A stretch of 64,000 nucleotides of DNA, from the NCBI RefSeq assembly GCF_024868665.1, contig NC_079912.1, positions 18,268,664 through 18,332,663 on the forward strand, given 5' to 3'. The stretch is from Triplophysa rosa. Taxonomy: Eukaryota > Chordata > Actinopteri > Cypriniformes > Nemacheilidae. Below the pieces are notes generated by a model. The model did not search any database. It had not been told where the DNA came from and saw only the letters and a program-made list of their open reading frames with translations. Both the position numbers and the translations under genes were made by a program. Below are positions 58,244-64,000 of the stretch, piece after piece (within the stretch, counting starts at the first letter, position 1; every line of letters begins with the position of its first letter).

Positions 58244-60118
58244 ATGCACTTTTAACAATTCCATCACATCTTAACATACACACTGTATTTGTTTAATAAC
58301 AATACTGTGGTGGAAATTACATTTCAAATATTTTGGGAATAAAACATTTGAAATGAAATATTTTTTTGTCTTCATCCCGTCTCATTTAGTAATTTGAAAC
58401 TTTAATTTGAGTTCCCAGTAAACAAGTAAATAATCATTTGTGTTTTTTACAGACAGTAAATATTTTTTATTTACTTTGATAATTACTTATTTCATTACAT
58501 TTTAAGACATCTTTAAAAGGCATTTGAAGAGCAGCAAAAAAACAAAACAACTGTGGGTTTCTAAATAGTTTTCAAAACTTGTTGTACATGCATATAAAAT
58601 CTGAAATCTAATAGTTTGAATAATAATAAAAAACATGGGGCATAAAAGTATCTTTAGCTGCAAAAATATCCAATTTTATTGGAAATATACTGTAGGTAAC
58701 CAAAAGACTTCTGTAGTTTGGACACGACATTGAAGGCGTGTGTCTCAATGCACGGGTGAACGTTTTAAGTGAGTTTCTCACGTCCATGAATGCACCATTA
58801 GACAGCAGCACAATTTCAACGGTCGCCAAAAAAAATTGCATTTAAAATGTATCACAGAATGCATTCATGAGACTTGAGAAAACTGTATCATATCTGTAGT
58901 GCATAATTTCATTGTGTTTGTACATTTCATGCATGCATAATATATTGCGTTACACCCTTCCAAAGCACATTTAACAGGCTCATTGCAGTACAATTTCACA
59001 GGCCTGACATCTGATGTGCTTCACTGCACAGCGACTGACATTAACCATATCTGAAAGCAACAAGAGGAAAAAACAAAAGAACCGAAAAAAGCATCGTGAG
59101 AGCATCTCTCCTAAAAGAGGGATGCAACCTTCTCATGAAACATTAATAGCAAATCAGCATTTATAGCACATTAGAAATGCAGGAATGGAGGTAGCAAAAC
59201 AATGTCATTTGTACTTGTTGTTATTATACACTTCATTTCCATTTTACCTTTGTGATATTCCAGCATCAAATTAAATGTCAAACTACAGGGGCTCATTTTG
59301 GACCATCAGATAAATAACTTAAAGACCGATCGGCTATCAGTGTGGAAAAAACTCAAGAGAGTAGATGAAGGCAGATCATCTGAGTAATAAAATCGAAGCA
59401 CATCTCATATGAGCCCGTGGCAAGCTGACCCCAATATAAAGGTCAACAATATGTGGAATTGCATTACGGTGCATTAGAGGGGACGCATAAAAAGTATTAC
59501 GAAAATAATGTGAAGTACTATAAACTTCAGCCTTGATAAGTCGTGCCGCTGTCGTTTTGTGACAGGCGCGGGCCTTTGTTGATTATTAAGCAAAGAAAGG
59601 CAAGTCGCAACCAGCTGGCAAACAGCTCAAACCTGCCGCCAACTGGGTCAATCACTCACAAGTTTTAGACAAGAACTTTAAGCTGTGCATTATGGACAAG
59701 AAGCCCTTGAAATCAAAGCGAAGGTATTTTTAAATCAATCACTACCTTTTGCATCTCCATGGCCCCTCCCCTCAACACGCTCCCCAGCTTCAAATGCTGA
59801 TGGAAAAAGACGATCCCAACTGACGTTTAGACAACCTATACAGAGAACAGAGAGAGTGCGGGGAATAAGAGTGATATATCTAACCAACAAACAACCAAAC
59901 TGAGTGACTGACACACGCATCCAATGCGTACGGAAAAGAAAAAGTCAGCTAGAACGAGGACCGCCGTCCCCTTTATGCGTTTCACGCAGGGCACCAACTC
60001 GCTAGCGTTCACAATCTCAAATAAAAAGTATGTTTACAAAAAAAATCTGTACAAAAAAGGTACAACAAAACTGTCTTCATAGGAAGCCAAATAGAAAGTA
60101 CACTTACAAAAAAGTTGC
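58244..60118. other. Unassigned non-coding sequence
   Basis: AT-rich; nothing bounded. The 59290-59670 part is somewhat more complex and may be regulatory. Confidence 0.5.
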
Positions 60119-60704
60119 TTAAAGCCGCAATCCGTAACTTCTGTTTTTTGGTTAAAAATAAACAAAAATCTGTTATTAAGCAAGTAAAAAAAATCTGCGT
60201 TCAAAAATCATTCACAATGGTAAGCTTATAATATTATATTTCTTATAATATATATACAGTATATATACAGTATATATATATATATATATATATTATATTG
60301 CTGCCGTCCTTCTGAAACCTCGTATTTCCATATTTTGTGACTTTTATTTTTCTCACAAGTCATTATTATTAGTCACTGGGTTTTGCAAAAGTCTAACCAA
60401 TAAAAAGTATTAAAAAGTGCATTTCAACTTTGACAAGACAGCATTATCATTTAACAAGCACAGTGTTTTTTCTATTTCCTAAAAAAGTGTGAATTTGGAA
60501 GGACAGCAACGATATTCTAAATATAATGTTACTACATCATTTGAAATATATCATCACTATAATATTTACTGTACAGCATATTGACTAGAATGATTCCTTC
60601 AGAAAAGTCAGCATGACATCACTTGACCCATGTAATGTTGAGTAATATTATGTTTAAATCAAAGACAGTGCCATAGAGACAAACGTTAAGGATTGGAGCT
60701 TTAA
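60119..60704. mobile_element. TTAA-type MITE with TIR TTAAAGCYNCAATCC
   Basis: The left end TTAAAGCCGCAATCCGTAAC and the reverse complement of the right end, TTAAAGCTCCAATCCTTAAC, match at 17 of 20 positions, each starting at TTAA. The 586-bp interior carries an AT microsatellite and a segment (CCTTCTGAAACCTCGTATTT) shared with the 38740-38992 repeat. No transposase. Confidence 0.85.
60246..60296. repeat. (AT)n microsatellite
   Basis: AT dinucleotide run with ATACAGTAT interruptions, inside the 60119-60704 element. Confidence 0.95.
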
Positions 60705-60779
60705 ATAAAAAAATCTATAAAATTGTTCATTCAATGTAATATAAATCACAGCTAGTTATAAATATTATGTCAATATAAT

Positions 60780-61036
60780 AATGTAAAAAAATCTTTGCTG
60801 CCTTACATTTTTAAGGAGCTACAATCAACTTGGCCTTACAAGTAATTTCAGCTTTTTTTATCATCAGCAAATCAAAAGAATTGAAGCAATTTCAATTTCT
60901 TATGTTTAAGTTATATCAACTCAATTTCAAGTTATATCAATTAACCAGTGGCCAAAACTTAAAATATTAAGTTCAAATGACTTGCAAATGTTCCCAATAC
61001 GACGAAAAGCAAAGCAATAATTTTCCTGCAGTGTAA
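60780..61036. repeat. Probable dispersed repeat with TTAAGTTATATCAACTCAA
   Basis: The words TTTAAGTTATATCAACTCAA and CAAGTTATATCAATTAACCA, and a terminal CCTGCAGTG, recall a common fish element with CACTGCA ends. The left end is not resolved. Confidence 0.4.
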
Positions 61037-61400
61037 CAGTCATGTCATTTTGCCAGCATCGGCCGTCAGCAGAAATCTCTGCTATTCAAACAGCAAGAGA
61101 GTATGAGCCGGTGTGATTCTGACATTTGATGAGAAGTCCTCCTAAAGCCCTATCCAGTAATGTGTGTCACTCCGTCCAGTCAGGAGCAGGGGCTAATGGG
61201 TAGTGCATGGGCAGGAGTGCATCACGGCCCCCACAGCAGAGGTCTCTCTCCTCTGATGTGCACTAACTTCACAGGCACAAATTATCTTGCCCCATTTCTT
61301 CTCTCTAATGGAGGCCACTGGGTTTGCTGTCTCTGACGTCTTATTTATTTAGTAGCGTTTGGACAATCCAGCCATAGGCACAAGCCCCCTGTACCTCATA
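61037..61400. promoter_or_regulatory. Candidate conserved non-coding regulatory block
   Basis: Repeat-free, high-complexity sequence (GAGTATGAGCCGGTGTGATT, CAGGAGCAGGGGCTAATGGG, CACAAATTATCTTGCCCC) with no open frame of note. Likely regulatory if conserved; untested. Confidence 0.35.
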
Positions 61401-61666
61401 CCATTGTGCAAGGATAATCTATTCAAACAAATCCAGAAAAACACTGTTTTTTTGGTCTAGAAATACAAATGGAGGGCTTAGTCCAGCTCTGTAGAAAGAA
61501 TAATAATTATCACAACGTTTGCTAAACACCAGCAATGGGAGGAGGTTTCATTTTTTCAAACCAAACTGTTCAGACTATTTGTTCAGCTGCGCTAACGGAG
61601 GAACTTTTCTGGAACAAAAGCTAGTATTGTTCAACGCATTTTTCAGCCTCCTCTCTTATTTTCCAG
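61401..61666. other. Unassigned sequence upstream of a plus-strand acceptor
   Basis: Non-coding; ends in the pyrimidine tract of the next feature. Confidence 0.45.
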
Positions 61667-61810
61667 CAGGAAACAGACAGTGGCGAAGTTACAGTAGTTC
61701 AACATATGAGATCAGAGAGAAGGTTTTCACAGCGAAGCAGAACCAGATGTGAAACAGTAACAGGACCCAAGCACAACGTAACGTCTGTTTTGTTTGCCTT
61801 GCAAATCTGA
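61667..61810 (+). CDS. Weak plus-strand terminal exon candidate
   Basis: A strong acceptor (CCTCCTCTCTTATTTTCCAG) is followed by 47 open codons and TGA in the frame that starts at the splice point: Gln-Glu-Thr-Asp-Ser-Gly-Glu-Val-Thr-Val-Val-Gln-His-Met, later Arg/Ser-rich. No domain. Two weak donor-like sites (GTAACA, GTAACG) lie inside. It is on the opposite strand to the other exon candidates, so it would belong to another transcript or be chance. Confidence 0.2.
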   Translation, partial: QETDSGEVTVVQHMRSERRFSQRSRTRCETVTGPKHNVTSVLFALQI

Positions 61811-62370
61811 AGATAAAAGTCCAGGAGATGAATTGAAAGCCACCCCGTGCACTTGTGTTTGGCTACACATACATTTATTCGCGAGGGTTAGGAGGTTAAA
61901 TAGATGGTTGTTTGTGGAGCGGAGGAATTAAACGTACATCACCAAACATCTACTTCATCACAGGGAAAATTAGGTTAACCCGTTCTAAGCTTCACACTTT
62001 CCACCCCATCTTCATCTGAAATTCATTTCAAGCAAAAACAAGACGACAGTTTCGCTCTGTAGAGAAAACACTTCAAATACACAGTCCTTCGCCAGAGGTT
62101 TTGACAGAGCAGCTCTGTTTTCTTTCCAGTCCTCTGCGATTATAAAAATACCGAAGCATGCATGTATCAGCCAATGCCAACTGGTGAAATTTAGATAAGA
62201 CACTGTAAAACCTGTCTAATAGACTCCATGTTCTCCCAAACAACATGTCCTGGGGATAGAGCATCACAGGGAAGGAGAGGAGATCAGAAACATCTTTTCT
62301 TCGGGTGGGGGGAGTCAAAGAGAAAGTGAGCAAGCGAATAAGAGAGAGAACGAGAGTTGACTCTCTTTAC
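61811..62370. other. Unassigned sequence, putative intron
   Basis: Non-coding. Lies directly downstream (minus strand) of the next exon candidate. Two overlapping minus-strand frames (62012-62333) lack domains. Confidence 0.45.
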
Positions 62371-62506
62371 CTTATTGCCAGCTGCTTTGGTGTCTTTGAG
62401 AGTTTGGCTTGGCCTACTTAAAGCCTCCTGCTGCTTGAGAATTTGATCCTGCAGCTGTTGAGATGGTTCTGTCTTTCCTGTAATTTGGACTTGAGCGGTA
62501 CGACTT
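62371..62506 (-). CDS. Candidate coding exon, Gln-rich helical segment
   Basis: Minus strand: donor GTAAAG after AATAAG. One frame is open for 45 codons ending on a codon, including Gln-Gln-Leu-Gln-Asp-Gln-Ile-Leu-Lys-Gln-Gln-Glu-Ala-Leu and ending Lys-Ala-Ala-Gly-Asn-Lys. The Gln/Leu spacing would suit a short coiled coil. The acceptor used for this frame (GCTCTGGCTTAG) is weak. A better acceptor (CTCTCTACTGTATCTCTGTCTTAGTAGCAG) lies 34 bases upstream, but it opens a different frame that stops before the donor. This could mean a frameshift, a non-coding exon, or a chance match. It ends in the phase at which the 31.66 kb block starts. Confidence 0.35.
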
Positions 62507-62714
62507 CTAAGCCAGAGCTATTAACTTTCTCCACGCTGGCCTGCTACTAAGACAGAGATACAGTAGAGAGAGAAAAGGAGAGAAATTAAAAGCCTATTAA
62601 TGTCAACGTGAAAAATCATTTTAGTGCGTTACAGATGATGTACCGGGGGTAAATTGTGCCGGCTCTGACCAATGCTTCCCCGCCTATGAAAGGCAGCTTT
62701 CATACGCTGGACCA
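62507..62714. other. Short stretch with the strong alternative acceptor
   Basis: Contains the pyrimidine-rich minus-strand acceptor near 62541-62570. Nothing else is assigned. Confidence 0.5.
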
Positions 62715-62953
62715 TTCAAGGGATAGTTTACCCGAAAATGAAAATTCTGTCATCGTTTCCTCTGAACAACAGCTGTACCCATTGACTTGCATTAGTTTTG
62801 TGTCCATGCAATAGAAGCGAATGGGTACTGCCATTGTTCGGTTGCCAACATTTTTCAAAATATCTTCTTTTGTGTTCTGCGGAAGAAAGTCAAACAGGTT
62901 TGAAATGACAAATGATGACAGAATTTTCAGTTTGGGGTGAACTATCGCTTTAA
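62715..62953. mobile_element. GGGATAGTTCACCC-family MITE, copy 8
   Basis: Starts TTCAAGGGATAGTTTACCCGAAAA (TTAA mutated to TTCA) and ends GGGTGAACTATCGCTTTAA. The family words CATTTTTCAAAATATCTTCT and AAATGATGACAGAATTTTC are present. About 100 bp shorter than copy 4 through an internal deletion. The 120-codon minus-strand frame at 62700-63062 runs through it and is repeat-derived. Confidence 0.88.
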
Positions 62954-64000
62954 AATTAGCTGTTGTAATATAAAATAAATGCCCCCCCCAAAAAAGTTTA
63001 ATATTATTTAAAATGTGATATTTAACATTAATGATTTGAATTGCTGTGTAGAGTAAATGCATATGATACCACTATTTTAGCATGATAAATTATTAAAAAT
63101 AACAAAACATATTAGCATTTCTTGCTAATAGGCAAGCAGGAAACGGATGAGAAAGACACGGCAGTGCAATGTATAGATTTCTAATTTCGACTGTGTAACA
63201 TCTCTTTATCAATAAACAGCATGTTCACAAAGCCTGGGTAAATAAAGATGCTTGTACACGCTGTTAGGTTTACATGGACTGTGCCGCCACAACAAGAATT
63301 CAATAAGAGGGACAATTCTGTTGAAACCCATTTCTGTTGATCTGATAATACTTCGTTGCAAATTACTCATTGTCCATCCTGATATTTATCCACTCTGACA
63401 GCTATTAACTATTAAAGATCGTCATTATTTATTAACCGGATCCACCAATTTCTGATTGCTTTCAGATCTTACATTAGTGATTAATATTAAAACAAAAACG
63501 TGAATAGGAAACGAGCGAAATATTAAATATGAACAGGTGTGTTCAGGAACTTTAAAGGTCAGACAATGATATCAGAAACTAGCCGCTGAAATTAAGCGTC
63601 TCTGTTTTCTCAAGGGCAAAATGTTTGGCTACTCTAAATGAGTTATCCCATCATGCACCGGTGGAGGAAAAGCGGCAAAAAGTGCTTAAAGGAAAAATCC
63701 AAACCCAATTATATTCATCATTAGTATGCTTCCTTAATGTTCTCATTTATTATTCAATGGAAGTCATAAAACGTTAAATTCACTATTTCACATCTCCGCT
63801 CAAAATGACATTCAAATGAAGAAAAAGTCCTTCATTTACTCCGCACACACCCAATCCACTGCAGACGCAACCAAGGCTCTTGGTTCTTGTGTATTATCCG
63901 AGATGAAATCTATAGGAGCAGACTTAAGAGTGTCTTTTGCAATGTAATAAATGTGAAAATCTAACGTGGTATAGTAAACCCTCTTCTGAAGAAACTTTTG
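62954..64000. other. Unassigned non-coding sequence
   Basis: AT-rich with a C8 run at about 62983. No bounded repeat or exon to the end of the window. Confidence 0.5.

Noticed and set aside
62700..63062. 120-codon minus-strand open frame
   Set aside because: It runs through the GGGATAGTTCACCC-family copy at 62715-62953 and is repeat-derived.
1..64000. CRISPR arrays, rRNA, tRNA, prokaryotic operons, viral or toxin genes
   Set aside because: No direct-repeat/spacer pattern, no conserved RNA stems, no long adjacent coding frames and no reverse-transcriptase, integrase or capsid-like motifs were seen on either strand.

Overview
The window looks like nuclear DNA of a cyprinid-type teleost (carp, goldfish or zebrafish relatives). 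It is AT-rich, has no operons, no long open frames and no prokaryotic signals, and is scattered with short non-autonomous DNA transposons. Many of these are families I recognise from memory as abundant in cyprinid genomes, including at least eight copies of the TTAA-flanked element whose ends read GGGATAGTTCACCC. No database search was possible, so family names are memory-based. Boundaries, terminal inverted repeats (TIRs) and target-site duplications (TSDs) are read from the sequence.

No complete conventional gene is visible. The longest open frames (about 100-140 codons) have no recognisable domain, and several lie inside repeats. What can be supported is a set of short exon-like blocks with splice signals, almost all on the minus strand: about 62.4, 44.9, 31.6, 31.3, 30.7, 24.4, 16.5, 15.85 and 10.65 kb. 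The 16.5, 15.85 and 10.65 kb blocks join in a compatible reading phase, and the 31.3 kb block is phase-compatible with the 16.5 kb block. This suggests a large-intron gene transcribed right to left. A second reading joins an ATG-containing block at 30.7 kb, which has a near-perfect donor, to a stop-containing block at 24.4 kb. The result would be a small protein of about 55 residues with a Cys-x-x-Cys motif. I could not name either product.

Layout. 0-11.4 kb: mostly non-coding, with TTAA elements at 2.1, 3.4, 5.2, 8.8-9.7 (an abutting pair), 9.9 (with another element nested in it) and 11.1 kb, and a possible regulatory block at 6.6-7.6 kb. 13.1-16.5 kb: repeats, possible regulatory blocks and two of the best exon candidates. 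18-27.4 kb: repeat-rich, with three transposons packed into 23.0-24.3 kb and a G-quadruplex-type run at 26.1 kb. 30-34 kb: several exon candidates and high-complexity, regulatory-looking sequence. 35.7-37.1 kb: a 1.4-kb hAT-type element with an 8-bp TSD. 38.7-46.9 kb: smaller repeats, a SINE-like core and a 0.7-kb element. 47.2-48.1 kb: a short Pro/Gln/Ala-rich open block and a regulatory-looking block. 53.1-53.7 kb: a hAT element with a perfect 8-bp TSD nested in an older element whose intact relative lies at 56.2 kb. 54.4-54.6 kb: a small CpG-rich, CCAAT-box region. 57-64 kb: more regulatory-looking DNA, four repeats and the 62.4 kb exon candidate.

The simplest overall reading is an intronic or intergenic developmental-gene landscape: long high-complexity non-coding blocks, some with POU/octamer-like words, small exons and heavy MITE colonisation. 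No CRISPR array, rRNA, tRNA, viral gene or toxin gene was seen.
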